From positions 3,692,501 to 3,756,500 of the forward strand of contig NC_017542.1 of the NCBI RefSeq assembly GCF_000237325.1: a DNA stretch of 64,000 nucleotides, written 5' to 3'. Below are positions 37,152 to 52,100 of this stretch, piece by piece (position 1 is the first letter of the stretch; every line of letters starts with the position of its first letter). This stretch comes from Paenibacillus polymyxa M1 (GTDB lineage Bacteria; Bacillota; Bacilli; Paenibacillales; Paenibacillaceae). The position numbers and the translations under genes are program-made. The notes under the pieces were generated by a model. That model did not search any database. It was not told where the DNA came from and worked only from the letters and a program-made list of their open reading frames with translations.

Positions 37152-40100
37152 TTACGAGTGTAATTGCTTGAACAACTGATCGGCCTGCTCAACATTTAAT
37201 TCCCCTTGCAGCACCTTCTGGATCAACGCTTGCATAGGCTGCGTAGAAGTTGACTCTACAGGCACTTGATTTGAGGCTTCCGCCGATTTGCTTAATTCCT
37301 TTGCTAAATATCTGGAAAATTCTTTAATGTTAGGATAGTCATACACTCTGGTTGCTGAAATAGAAGTTCCAAACCGTTTGTTCACGTCCTGTACCCACTC
37401 TACACCTATAATAGAATCCAGTCCCATGTCGATAAATTTATCGTCCCGGCCAATGTCCTTTTCGTCCATACTCAAGGATTTTGCAAGACTTTCAATTAGT
37501 TCCTTCTCCAAGGCATCAACCCGTACAGCCGCAGGCCCATTAGCAGATCGCTTGACCTCATTCTTGACAGCCAGTTGCGGTGAGGAAATGATAGGTTTAG
37601 GTTGCGGCGGAGCCGGCTTCACTTCTGCGGGCTTGGCTGCCTTTTTCGGTGTATCGGCTACCTTCTCGATGTCAGAAACTGAGCGCAGCAAAATACCCTG
37701 CGGTTTTTCAGGTACTTTCGCCAATGTCTGTACCTGCACATTATCATCGACAGCAGGAGGACTGAAAACAGGCTTTTGTGCCGGGATATCAACTTCAAGA
37801 GGTTCCATCTTGGTCTCCTTGGACTGGCTTCCGAACGTAGAGATCCAATAGCTCTCCTGAGCAAATGGATAGGTTGGCAGACTCATCCGACGAGGTCTGG
37901 CCTTTCCATAAAGCCTGTTCCAATCGAATAACAAGCCCTGAACCCAAAGCTCTGCCAGCTTTGTATACTTGCCCTTGCTTATCCAGACATCCACCAACTG
38001 TTCCATGTCCTTGTCTGCTTCAAGAACAGTCAGAATATCTTTATTTTTCTTTACCTGACCCGAATAGAGTCCGTCGATATCCTCATTCCCCGCCAGGAAG
38101 CTCTCCAGCTTTCCTTCAAGCTCCCTCGTAGACTTAGCTAAGACTGCTAACCGTTCTTCCATAGCTTCCCGTCCTACCTGAAGGGTAAATGCTATATCCT
38201 CCAAACTGGCTTCTGCGTATTCCGGTGCTCTGAGTGCAGAAAGCAATCTTTGTACCTGCTCGTACAAACGCTCTTGATTTTTGGCCGACAGCACGACCAT
38301 GGCCGGGTTTTGCAATATCACGGCAGCTTGTCTAGTCTCCTGCACCTTAGGGATGTATTCCTCAATAAGCACATGTGCGTTGGAGCCTCCGGCGCCGAAA
38401 GAAGAAATACCTGCAATTCTCGGGTATTCAACGGTCTTTCCATTTATAGTGACGATCGGTCTTTTCCACTCTTCAAGCTCCTGCTGAACTATAAAAGGGC
38501 TATTGCTAAAGTCGATGTTCGGGTTGAGTATGTTTGAATGCAGCGAAGGTGCGATTTGTCCGTATTTGAGCTGAAGGAGCACCTTAGTCACTCCAGCAAT
38601 CCCTGCCGCACTCTCACAATGCCCTATATTAGATTTTGCCGATCCAATGGCGCAGAACTGCGTGTCTTCCGTATATTTCCGGAAAACCTTTTGCAATCCA
38701 GCGATTTCAATAGGATCACCTAAAGATGTCCCCGTGCCGTGTGCTTCAATGTAACTGATTGTTCTGGGGTTTATTCCGGCTTTCTTAAATACCCTCCCAA
38801 TCACACTGGCCTGCGCCTTGGGGTTCGGAACCGAAAAGCCATTGGTCTTCCCGCCGTGATTCACAGCGGTTCCCTTGATGACCCCGTATATGTGATCGCC
38901 GTCTGCAATTGCTTTGGTCAGCGGTTTGAGCAATACGGCCCCTACGCCTTCACCCGGCACATACCCATCTCCGCCTTCTCCGAAGCTTTCGCACCGACCC
39001 TTGCTTGATACGAATCTTCCCTGCCCAAGCATCAGGTATTTGTTCGGATGAATGGAGACATTGACACCTCCAGCAATGGCAAGCTCACACTCATCTTGCT
39101 GTAAGCTTTGGCAGGCTAAATGAATGGTCGTCAATGAGGATGAGCACATCGTATCCACAGCCATGCTCGGCCCGTGGAAATTACAGAAATAAGAAACTCG
39201 GTTTGCAATGGAGGCCGGATTCCCTGGTACGGCAATCATTTTGCCTCTAGCCTGCTCCTGCGCCCCATAAAGCTGGTATTCTTCATACATAACTCCGACA
39301 AAAACGCCTACATTCCTTTCCAAACCAAGCCCTTCTCGTGTATAGCCTGCATCCTCGATCGTTTCATAGACGCATTTTAGGAACAAGCGCTCCTGTGGAT
39401 CGATGATTTCTGCTTCTCTAGGAGAGATGTTGAAAAACTTCGGATCAAATTGATCCACGCCTTTGATAAAGCCACCCCACTTGCTGTAAGCTTTTCCGGA
39501 TTTGTCCGCTTCCTCGTCAAAGTGTATGCTGTGATCCCAACGCTCTTTGGGAATTTCCGTAATGCAGTCCTTTCCATTGCGCAGATTGTTCCAGAATTCC
39601 CCAACATTCTCCGCCTCAGGATACATGCCCGACAAGCCGATAATGGCAATATCCCCCGTACCGCCTACTGTTTCCGGCTGCGGTTGGAATTTTTTCTGAT
39701 CCAGTAATTGTGTCTGAGCCGGCATTTCACGAGCTTCTCTTCGGCTACTGGAAAGTGGCCTTCCTGGGCTATCCTTCACAGTAGAAGACGTAAACGCTTG
39801 GACGGCATTAACCTCTTCCTCCATTCCAAGCAGTTGAATCAGCTGCTTCTGGTGAACTTCAAGAAAATATTGGGTCAGCTCCCGGATACTTTGGTATTCA
39901 AAAAACAACGTTTTGGGTAGTGTTCCGAATGTTTTCTCCAGTTCACGTGTCAGCTGTCTGATCATAATAGAGTCAATTCCATACTTCTCCATAGGGGCAT
40001 CGACTTCAATTTGCCTTGCCGGCAGTCTGATCGATGCAGCAAGCAGTTGCTTTAAATAATTTGCCGCTTTTTCGGCAAGAAGATCTTGTCCGATTCCTGA

Positions 40101-43100
40101 CTCCTTTCTGCTCTCCATAATCATAGAGGAGGCATCTTCAGCCTGATTCAGGGATGGCTGCTGCAAGAGCGTTTCTCTGAGCTGATTGGCACGCCCTTCC
40201 AATACCATGATTTGATCTTTTCCGGAAGCCAGACTTTGGTACAAAGCCCTCATTCCTGTATCGGTCTTCATAGCAAACATCCCCATTTCCTCCATGATTT
40301 GTTCCATTTCTCTATCAATACGCATTCCGCCTTCTTTCCACAGCGGCCAGTTGATAGAAAGCGTCTGCCCCTGACGTTGCTTCTGTTCTACAAGCGTATT
40401 GCGATATCTGGCATAGGCATCCATAAAGGCATTGGCAGCAGCATAGTCAGCCTGTCCTATATTCCCAAGGCTGCCGGCAACAGATGAATACAGGACAAAA
40501 AAGTCTAGCGGAAGATCCTTGCAGGCCTGATCCAGATTGATCAATCCTGTAACTTTTGGCGCCAATACTTTCTGCAATTCCTCCCCTGTTTTTTTTATAA
40601 TGAAATTATCGCTGGTCACCCCAGCGCCGTGAACAATTCCGTCCAGCTTCCCAAACTCTTCCTGAATATCCCGGATCAAATCCTCAACCGCTCTTTTATC
40701 GGCGACATCGGCCTGTCGAAATACGACTCTTGCTCCTAGAGCCTCTATTTCCTCAATCCTTGCTTTGGTGTGACCGCGAAGCACAGATCGTCCAACGAGA
40801 ATTAAAAGGGCATCTTTGGTCTGTCGTGCCATTTCTTCAGCCAGAATCAAACCAAGACTACCTGTTCCTCCGGTAATCAAATATACCCCTGAGTCCTTCC
40901 ACGGAATACGGCCCGCTTCCCACGAGGATTGGATTTCTGTCCATGCGGCTGCATATCGTCTGCCCCACTGATAGCGGATATGTGTATCCATGGAGTTGCG
41001 GCTATTTTCTTGCAGGATATTTATAAGACCTGCTGCATCTTCCTCCACATCCACTTCGATCAGTTGGCCCACCAGTCCGGGATTCTCAAGCCGCGCTGTT
41101 TGTAAGAGTCCGTAAAGTCCCGAGTATACCTGTCTGTGATCCTGTACCGGAATGACAAGCTGAATCAATGTTTTGTGTTTGGATTGGGTTTTAAGCACAT
41201 GTTGAATTTGCTCAAACACCTGAGCTGCATAAGTTCTAAACCGTGCATCCATGCTTTCCTCTTCGGATTGCAGGATGAGACAATGCACCCCGTTTATTTG
41301 TGATTCAATCATTTCCCCGGAAATAGGTGCTGGTTCACATAGAATTACCAGATGCTGCTGATAATTAGGTGCTGTTCCTCTCGGGGCAGGCGCTTGCTCT
41401 TCCCATACAGGCTCAAGCATCAAAGTCTCAGGTATCGTCAATTCATCTGATTCCCCTGATCCCCTAGTTCCTCCTTCTGCAATTCGTGATGAGAAGCCCT
41501 TCATGCTTACACAAACATTCCCCTGCACATCGCACAAATCAATATCGAGCTTTTGCACTGGACCATCCTGTCTGCTGCCTTCACGATAACGGACCCAAGC
41601 CCACATCTCTGATGTGGAGCCGCTAAACACCTCAAGCTCTTCCAATGCAAATGGTAAAGCTGGCTTTATAGAAGCTTTACCGTCAGACATGAGGTCTCCG
41701 CCTGTGCCCATAATCAGGCCTATGGACGCCTGCAAAGCGGAATCCATCAAGCTAGGGTGCATCATAAACTGTCCCAGGGTCTGGTAAACAGAAGAAGGCA
41801 AGGACAACTTGGCAAGTGCCTGACCCACGCCGGTATATATCTTTTCAATTCCTTGATGTCCCGGCCCATAGGAAACCTGCATCGCTGCAAACGCCTCATA
41901 ACACTGCTGGGATGAATAGGTACCTAGATTGCACTGCTCCAGCAAGGCTTCAATATCTATGACAGGAATCTCGGCCAACGGAACAATCGCTGCGCTGCCT
42001 TCGCTATGCACAACTAGCTCCGTGTCCACTGATTCAGACTTGCTGTAGATTTCATAGGCAATTTCTCCGCCATCTTGCGGATAAAGCCCGATATTTATAG
42101 CAATCGGCCGCTCCTCAGCTACCACAGGCCGGAGCCATAATACATCTTTTAGACGAACACAAATCCGACTTTCTTCCAGAGATGTATCGACTTCCTCTAC
42201 AGCCGCTCGCGCCATTTCAAGGTAGGCCACTCCAGGCAAAAGCTTCTGTCCCTTGATCACATGATCAGCAAGGAAAAATTCTCTTCCCGTAAATGTGGAG
42301 CTGAACTGAAGTCCATAAATATCGGACGTATTTCGCTGAAGCAAAGGATGAATGATGGCTGACGTCTCCTGCTTCGGCCCAACATTGTTTGCTCCGCTCA
42401 GCTTATTGGTATTGGTTATGCAATAACGTTCCCTGGCAAAAGGATAGGTAGGCAGGCTAATACGGTTCGGCTTATTCTTTCCGTACAGCACGTCCCAGTC
42501 AAAAACCGCGCCTTTTACCCAAAGGCGTGCGATTTGGGTATAGTCGCTTTCACTAACTAACGCCTCAATCGTCTCGGCCGCACCCTTTTGTGTTTCCCGG
42601 TCTCTATTTTCTTCTCTATAGCGTTTTGCCTGCCCCACATATAAGCTATGGATACCTTCTCGGCCTTCCACAAATCCCTTTAGCTTCTCCTCAAGCTCGG
42701 AGAGAGAAACTACAGTGAAGGCCAAACGTTCTTCCATCGCTTCGCGTCCCGCCTGCAGGGTATACGCTATATCTCCCAGAGTGCTGTCTGTGAACTGGCG
42801 CACCCGAATTGCAGCCAGCAATTGCCGTGCCTGATCTTGCAGCTGTGCTTCAGTCTTGGCTGACAGCACAACAATAGCCGGCTTTTGGGTAGCGAAGGTA
42901 ACCGGCTCTTTCTCCTGATTTTCCGGAACATATTCCTCGATGATCAAATGGGCATTGACACCGCCGAATCCAAAAGAGCTGACCCCCGCTCTCCGAGGAA
43001 TATTTTCCCCAGAAGCATCTTGCTGCTGCTTCCATTCCCTCGTCTCCTGAACGATATAGAATGGACTGTCTTCAAGTTTGATATAGGGATTCATTGCATC

Positions 43101-46100
43101 GCAATGAAGGCTTTTAACAAGTTTTTTATGCTTCAACTGAAGCAGCACTTTGATGACACCGGCGATCCCAGCAGCCAATTCCAGATGTCCGATATTGGTC
43201 TTCACTGAACCTAGGCCACAATGGGGTTCATTGATCCCGGGTCCCTTTATAGTCTCATAAAGCTCTTTAAAGGCTGCTTTCAGTCCGTTAATTTCAATTG
43301 GATCGCCTAATTCGGTGCCTGTTCCATGGGCCTCAATGTAAGAGACTGTCCTTGGGTCGATACCAGCCTTTGTATATGCATTTACCAGCAAATCCGCCTG
43401 TGCCCTCGGATTGGGGGCTGTCAGAGAATTGGCCCGGCCTCCGTGATTAACGGCTGTACCCCGAATTATGCCGTAAATATGGTCTCCAGCCTTTTCTGCA
43501 TCCTTCAGCTTTTTCAGGAAAAGCATGCCCGCCCCTTCACCGCGCACGTAACCGTTGGCTTGATCAGAGAAGGTTTTGCATCGACCATCCTCACACAGCA
43601 TCCCTGCTTTATTGAAGCTGATATGAAGCTCAGGTGTGATAATTACATTGACACCACCTGCAATTGCCATTTCGCAGCTTCCATCTTCTATAGCCTTTAC
43701 TGCCCGGTGAATGGCCACCAGTGAACTGGAGCAAGCTGTTTCGACAGGCTCGCTCGGACCATGAATATTAAGGAAATAGCTCATACGATTGGGTCCCACC
43801 GACGGCGCCATTCCACTGGAGGAGTATGCCTCGACATCCACATTTCCCTGATAGATCATTCCGCTATAGCCGCTATTTGCGGTTCCTGTAAAGATGCCTG
43901 TACGGCTCCCAGATAGACCTGCTGCTTGAATCCCAGCATCTTCAATCGCCTTCCAAATATAAGTCATCAACAGGCGCTGCTGCGGGTCCATGAGTGCGGC
44001 TTCCCTCGGTGAAATTCCAAAAAATAAAGGGTCAAACTCATATATCCCGTCAATAAACCCGCCCCACTTGATGTTTGTTTTATTGCTCTCATCCGCAGGG
44101 TCACCGTAATATGCCTTCCAATCCCAGCGATCCTCAGGTATTTCAGTGATACAATCCCTGCCTTCCTCAAGATTTTTCCAAAACTCATCTACATCCCGGG
44201 CCATGGGAAAGACACCGCTTATGCCTACAATTGCAATAGGTTCAGAACCCGCCTGGGTCTGTTGCGGCATAGCTAGCACATTCTTGTTTGCAAATCGAAA
44301 ACGCTGGCGTCTACTGCGGATGCAGTCTTCCCTATCCTCCTCTTCATTCTGCACAGAAGGCTCAGTCCGGGTCTGGACGAAAAACTGCTCACCAAGCAAG
44401 GTGGCATATTCGTCCACTAAATACCTGCAGAAGTCATGAAGTGTAGTGTATTCAAAGAATACGGCAGGTGTCAGCTCAAGTCGGTACAAGTGATTGATGT
44501 TGTTGGCAAATTGCGTGAGCAAGATGGAATCAAAGCCATACTCACTCAGTTCGACATAGGCATCAATATCTTCAAGTTTGACTTTCAGCAATTTCGATAC
44601 CGCCTGCATCATGGCGGTCTGCACCTTGTCCAGCAGGTCCGGTGCGGCATTACTTTCAGTAGAAATTGCTGAAATAGTTGCTGAAGCACCCGCCACCTTT
44701 TCAAGCTGTCTGGTTTCCGGAATTGCTATTAAACCTACTGTTCTTTTCATTTTTTCGAGATTGCCTTCCATCACCATAACCTGATCAGCACCCGTAAGCA
44801 TGGCACGGTACAAGGCCTGAATGCCGGAAGAAGTTGAAATACTGCCCATGCCTGTGTGCTGTTTTACCAGCTTCTCCGTCTCCTCATCAATATGCATCCC
44901 TCCTTCTTTCCATAGTGGCCAATTGATAGATAACGTTTGGCCCTGGCGCTGCTGCGATCCTGTCAAAGCGTTCCGGTATCTGGCGTAAGCATCCATAAAG
45001 GCATTAGCGGTAGAATAGTCCACCTGTCCCTGATTGCCCAGTCCTCCGGCTACCGACGAAAACAGAATGAAGAAGTCAAGAGGCAGGTTCTTACTCGCCT
45101 GATCCAAGTTCACTACCCCTAATACTTTGGGAGCGAGAACCTCCAGCATTTCCCTGCTATTTTTTTTGAGTATACGGTTGTCACGAATTACTCCTGCACT
45201 GTGAATGATGCCATTCAAGCTTCCGAATTCTGCCTCAATTTCCCGAATTAAATCAGCCACCGCCTGCTCCCGGGACACATCGGCCTGCTTATATGCTATT
45301 CGTGCTCCTAATGACTCCAATTTCTTTATCTCTGCCCGCTTGCCCTCATCCAGCGCGGAACGCCCCGTTAAAATCAACGCAACATTATGAACTTTATTTA
45401 CAATCTCTTTGGCAAAAATAAGTCCCAAGCCACCAGCACCACCGGTAATGAGGTATACTCCGTTCTCCTTCCACGGGATGTCTACCATTTCCGGAGAAAA
45501 CGGAACCTCGTTCCAACTGGAAATCCACCGTTTGCTTTTCCCATACCGGATCTGGATGTCTTCAGGACTCCAGCTGTTTTCTTTTAAAATATCTATGATT
45601 GCACTCGGGGCCTCATCCTGTTCAAGTTCTATCAACTGTCCCACCAGTTTTGGATGTTCTATTCTGGAGGTTTTTAAAAGACCCGAGAGCCCTGATACAA
45701 GCTGCTGCTCCTCCTGGTCGTTAGTGACAATTTGGATTAACACCTTGCCATGGTTTTTTTCGCTAAAAATTCTTTGCATCAGCTCAAGTACCTGAACGGC
45801 GTAACGCTGGAACTGTTCCCCGATTCTGTTTTGATCAGGTTGCAATAATATACATTGTGCGCCGCTTATTTGAGCTTCTACTTGTTCACAGGAAATCCCG
45901 GACGGCTGGCAAAGGATCACGACATGGCGATCATACACAGGTAAATCACCCTCTATGGTAACTCCCTGCTCTTTCCACACGGGTTCAAGCATCAAGGTAC
46001 CAGAATTGGACTGCGCGTCTATGGAAATAGACTCTATATCCAAAATTCTTGATGAATAACCCTTTATTCTCACGCAGATCTCTCCGGTTTCGTCGCTCAG

Positions 46101-49100
46101 GTCAATATCTAGTTTCTGTGCCTTATCTCCCGCTTTACCGTCTGCACTGTATCGAATCAGCGCCCACATGGTGGAGCTGCAATTTTTTATAATTTCAACT
46201 TCCTGAATGGCATACGGCAGAGCGGGCTTAGTCTCGCCAGAGCCCAGCGTCAAGCCTATGGATGCCTGCAAAGCGGAATCGATCATGCTTGGATGCAAGA
46301 CAAATTGGCTTTGAGTGTCAGAGACTGAGGAGGGCAATGATAGCTTCGCCAGCACCTGACCTTCTCCCGCATATACCATCTCAATCCCCTGATGCCCGGG
46401 ACCGTAATCAATCCCCAAATCTCTGAAAACGCCATACAATGCTGTCGGATAAAAGCTTCTGCTGCATGTATCCTGCAAATCTTTTATATTCAATGCAGGA
46501 ACCTCCACCGCCGATCTCCGTACCGCATTGCCGTAGCTATATATCATAAGCTCTGTATCACCGGCTCCGTTATTTCCATAAATCTCATATGAAATCTCTT
46601 GATCTTCATTCTGGAAAAGCCCGATATGCAACTGTATTGGGCCATCCTCTAGGGTAATAGGCCGTGCCCAAACCACGTTTTTAAGGCACATTCCGACCAG
46701 GTGGCCCTCATCCGTCCCTAGTGACTGCTCCACTGCCGCCCGCGCCATTTCAAGGGATGCAGCCCCAGACAGCACCTTGCGACCATTTACTACATGATCC
46801 TTCAGGAAAAACTCCTGACCTGTAAAAGTCGAGCTGAACCGCTGTTCAGAGAAATCGGAGGTGTTTTGGTGCAGCAAAGGATGAAGTGCAGCCGCAATGA
46901 CAGAAGTCGTGCCTTTGCCTGCCTTATTGTCTAGCTCGGGCGCCCAGCACCGTTCTTTTGCAAAAGGATAGGTGGGTAGACTAATCCGGCGAGGCTTGAT
47001 GTCCCCATACAGCTTGTTCCAATCCATCGTTAGACCCTGTACCCACAGCTCCGCAATTTTTTCTAATTTTCTCTTCTTGATCCAGGTTTCAAGCAAGGAT
47101 TTGGCATCTTCATCTGCCTCAAAGAGCCCGATACCGTCTTTGCCCTTTTTCACCTGAGCCGTCAGGACTCCAGCTGGCAGATGATGATGAATCAATCCAT
47201 CCAGCGCTTTTAGTAGATTATCTTTTGAATCTGCCACAAAAGCCAGACGATAGTTCAGCGGCTCACGGCTCACCTGCAGCGTATACGCCATATCAGCCAA
47301 ATTAAGATTTGGCTGATATGCAATAAAGTTTCTCATGTTTTCGGCATAGGTTACTAATTGCTTCTCATTTTTGGCAGACAATACGAAAAGAACGGGACTA
47401 TGCGGTTCGTCGTCTACTGGTAATTTTCCAACCTCAGGACGATATTCTTCAATAATAAGATGGGCATTGGTACCGCTAAAACCAAAAGAGCTCACAGCGG
47501 CACGTCTTTTGTTCCCGCGAGAAGGTTCCCAGTCCTTTAATTGTGTATTTACATAAAATGGAGAACCATCAAAATCAAAATGCTCATTCGGGTTCTTGAA
47601 ATTCAGTGTCGGTACCAGTTTCTTATGCTTCATGCATAATAGCACTTTTTGTATGCTTGCTACGCCTGCTGCTGCCGAAGTATGCCCGATATTACTCTTT
47701 ACCGAGCCTATGGCACAGAACTTCTTCTGATCTGTTTTTTCTTTGAAAGCTTCTGATAAAGCCTCCAATTCAATAGGATCGCCCAGCTTGGTGCCTGTCC
47801 CATGCATTTCAACATAGCTAATACTTTCGGGTTCAATCTGATACTTATTGTATATCTCCTGCTCAAGCTCTATTTGGCTGTTTGCGCTTGGCGCGGTAAT
47901 TCCGTTGGTTTTTCCATCCTGATTGATCCCAGTTCCGATAATAACCCCATAGATGTGATCCCGGTCAGCTTCCGCATCCTTTAGCCGCTTCAGAACCAGC
48001 CCCCCTGCTCCTTCGCCTGGAACAAAGCCGTTGGCACTGTTGTCAAATGTCTTACACTGACCATCTGGTGATAACATTCCCGATGCAGACATACCTATAT
48101 AGGATTCCGGGGTCAGGTATAAGGACACACCGCCGACCAGCGCCATTTCAATCTCTTTATTTGATAAAGCCTGGCAAGCAAGGTGAGTAGCCACCAGCGA
48201 TGAGGAGCATGCCGTATCCACAGATATGGCAGGTCCTTTCAGATTAAGAAAATAGGAAATACGAGCCGCTGCAATAGCGTTGCTATTCCCGGTAGTATTG
48301 CTGAACTGTGCTTCATTCTTGTAGCGCATCATACTATACTCATTATTTAAAATGCCAAGATAAACGCCGCATTTTTTATTTCCCAACTGCGAGCCGCTAT
48401 AACCTGCATCCTCAAAGGCTTTATAGGCTTCTTGCAAAAAGATGCGCTGCTGCGGGTCCATCCCTTCCGCCTCGGTAGGAGATATATTAAAAAATAACGG
48501 GTCAAAATATTCGATATCCTCCAGGGCACCCAGCCACTTGCAATTTACTTTCCCCTCTTGTGCCGGACGCGGATCATACAACGGGTCTACGTCCCAGCGG
48601 TTCTTCGGGATTTCAACAATGGAGTTTTGGCCTTGAGCGAGATTTTTCCAATATTGCTGTACATCTTCGGCACCAGGATATCTTCCCGAAATCCCGACAA
48701 TTGCAATTGCATCTTGATTTTCCGAAGTTGCTGACACTGATTCCTCTTCTGCTTTTATCCGACGCAATGGCACCGTTTCCGCTTTAGGCAACTGCGCTGG
48801 AGAGCATTGGATCGTGTCTGTTCGCGGCAAATGGACTTCTGCTATAGGTTTGTCCGTGCCTGTGACTGTGTCCAAGGGCTGCTGAACGAAGCTTTTCTTA
48901 CCCCCATGCTTATTGATTTCTTGTGCCAAAAACTCGGTAAATTGCAGAATAGTCGGATAGTCGTAGACCTTGGTAGCTGCAATGGATGTGCCGTAGCGCT
49001 TATTCATATTTCGAATCCATTCTACGCCTATAATGGAATCCAATCCGATGTCTATAAAGTTTCTATCTGCCTCAATCTCGCTCTGTTCCATGTATAAGGC

Positions 49101-52100
49101 TTCAGCTAGGCTTGCCGTCAGTTCTTCCTGTAATTGCTCTGTAGAGACACCAGACGGAGTTGTGCCGAATTGCGGCTGCTTTTCAGGCGATATCGGCATC
49201 AAATGGACTTGAAGTGAACTCTCTGCCTGCTTATTCATTTCCAATGATACGAGCGGCGGTAAATGCTTCGCAGGTGCCTGATCTGGGATAGACGCAGCAG
49301 AAGACGGCATGATTAATTCGGCCTCACGACCGCCCAATTCCTTTTCTAAAAATTTGCTAAACTCCCGTATGGTCGGATAATCGTAGACTTTTGTCGCTGT
49401 TATGGATGTGTGGTAGTGTTTATTAATGTTTCGAATCCACTCTACGCCTATAATGGAATCCAATCCAAGATCAACAAAGTTTTTATCCTCATCGATCTCG
49501 TCCCGATCTATATATAAAGCTTGCGCCAGACTTGTTGTCAGCTCCTCCTGCAATATTTCTGACGATATGGATAGGGCAGGAGCCACAGGCGTCTGTTCTT
49601 CCGCCTTTTTGTCCTTCTCTGATGTAGGCATTACCCCTTCTGGAGAAGTTAAAATAATCGGAGACCCCTGCTGGTTGGCAGACTTACTAAGCTGCGGCTG
49701 ACTGTCCGACAAATTCCGTAAGGAAATCCCGCTTGGTTTTTCAGAACTACTGGAAAAACCGGATAGCATTAAAGCTTCAGGAGGTGCAGGCTCCATCACT
49801 TGAGATTGAACATGAACTGCTTTTTCTTGAGATTCACTAGGGATTCTTTCTACAGATGGGATCGTAATATCCGTGATCCAATACCGCTCCTTTGCAAAAG
49901 GATAGGCTGGCAAGCTTATTCTCTGCGGCTTGGCATCTCCATAAAGCATGCTCCAGTCCATCGCCAGTCCCTTCACCCAAAGATCTACAATCTTCGCATA
50001 TTTCCGTTTCCCGATCCAGGCAGTGATCGTTTTTTCCATATCTTCATCTTCTATCAGTGCGGACAGTGCCTCTTTATTTCGCTTGACCTGTCCTCGGTAC
50101 AGTTCGGATATCCCATCGTGGCCTTCTAGAAATCCTTCCAGCTTTTCCACCAGTGCTGGCATCGATTCGGCAATGACCGCCAGGCGTTCTTCCATCGCTT
50201 CACGTCCTACCTGGAGCGTGTAGGCTGCATCAGCCAGATTGCTTTCTGTGACCTCTCCTTTCCCGATCACGGACAGTAATCTCTCGACCTGCTGTTTCAG
50301 TCGTTCCTCATTTTTGGCCGACAACACAATAATAACGGGGTTGTGAGCTGTCACACGGATGGGCGCCTTCTCTTCCGGAACGTACTCTTCAATGATGACA
50401 TGGGCATTGGCGCCTCCTGCTCCAAACGATGAAATCCCAGCCATTCTCGGGTATTCCTGGGTCTCTCCACCGAGCTCAACTACCGGCCGCTTCCATTCCT
50501 CCAGCTCCTGCTGGACAACAAACGGCGTCTGCTCAAAAGGAATGTTCGGATTTAGTTCCTGGGCGTGCAGGCTGGGAACCAGCGTCCGGTTTTTCATCTG
50601 CAGGACAATTTTCCCAATCCCTGCGATGCCCGCTGCCGCCTCCAAATGTCCGATGTTGGACTTCACAGAGCCCACGGCGCAAAATCCTTTGTCTGCCGTA
50701 TCCTTCCTGAAGGCCTGGGTCAGACCGGTTACTTCAATAGGATCTCCCAGTTCTGTACCGGTTCCGTGAGCTTCAATATAGCTGATGGTCCGGGCATGTA
50801 CCCCGGCTCGCTCTAGTGCTGACCGGATCAGCTCCCCTTGAGCAGTCGGGTTAGGCACTGTATACCCGTTAGTCTTGCCTCCATGGTTGATACTCGTTCC
50901 CCGGATGAGCGCATGGATCGGGTCTCCATCTGCTATCGCCTTGGACAGCGGCTTCAATAGCACGACCCCCACGCCTTCTCCTGGGACAAAGCCGTTGCCT
51001 CCCTTTCCGAAGCTCTTGCACTGCCCGTCTATGGACAGCATCTGGTTCGCGCAAAGTCCGACATAGCTCAGCGGATGCAAATACAGGTTCACTCCCCCTG
51101 CCATAGCCAGCTCGCATTCTCCACGGTACAGATGCTCACACGCTTCATGAATCGCGGTCAACGAAGACGAACACATCGTATCCACCGGCATGCTTGGTCC
51201 CTGCAAATTGAACAGGTACGAAATTCGGTTGGCTACCGAGCTAAAGGAAGTGTGAGGGAATATTTGCGCTCCCTTTCTCCATAGATCAAGACCGTACAGA
51301 TCAAATCCTGTTTTGGTAATTCCCGCAAATACACCTACCCGGCTGTTATGTCGTACTGCAAGCTGTTCTCTGGTGTAGCCTGCATTCTCCATCGCTTCCC
51401 AGCAGGCTTCAATGAACAGCCTTTCCTGAGGGTCCATACTGAGTGCTTCCCGCGGTGCAATATTAAAAAACAGTGGATCGAATTCCGCAAATCCCTCGAT
51501 AAAGCCGCCCCACTTGCTGTAACTTTTACCATGCGCAGCCGCTTCTTCTTTGTCAGGCTGGAAGAATCCTTCCAGCGACCAGCGTTCCTGCGGGATTTCG
51601 CCGATACAATCCTTCCCTGCTTTGAGATTTTCCCAATATTCGTTCATGTCCTTCGAACCTGGATACTTACCTGCCATACCAATGATGGCGATCGGTTCTC
51701 GTGTTTCCTCTGCGCCAGACTGCACATAGCTTCGAACCGGCTTCACGTAGCTTCGGGTAAGCTTCGCTGTCGCCTCTTCCGCAATCGTTTGTTCCGCAAC
51801 TGACGCGCTTTCTTCTTCGGCACACCGGGTTGCCGCAGTCGTTTCCTCCACCAGCTGCATGTCTGGACTCATTCCGACCCACTGCATGCACTCCGGTGCG
51901 TATTCCGCCACTAAATGTTCTGCCAGGGCACGCAAGGTCTGGTACTCATAAAACAGCGTCTTGGACAGCTCGCCAAAAGATCCTGCCAGCTTGGCATTCA
52001 GTTGGGTAATCATAATGGAATCAATGCCATAGCGCTCTAGCGGTTCATGAGCTTCAATGCTACCAACGCTCAGCCGGGTCACCTCTCCCAACAGCGCCTT

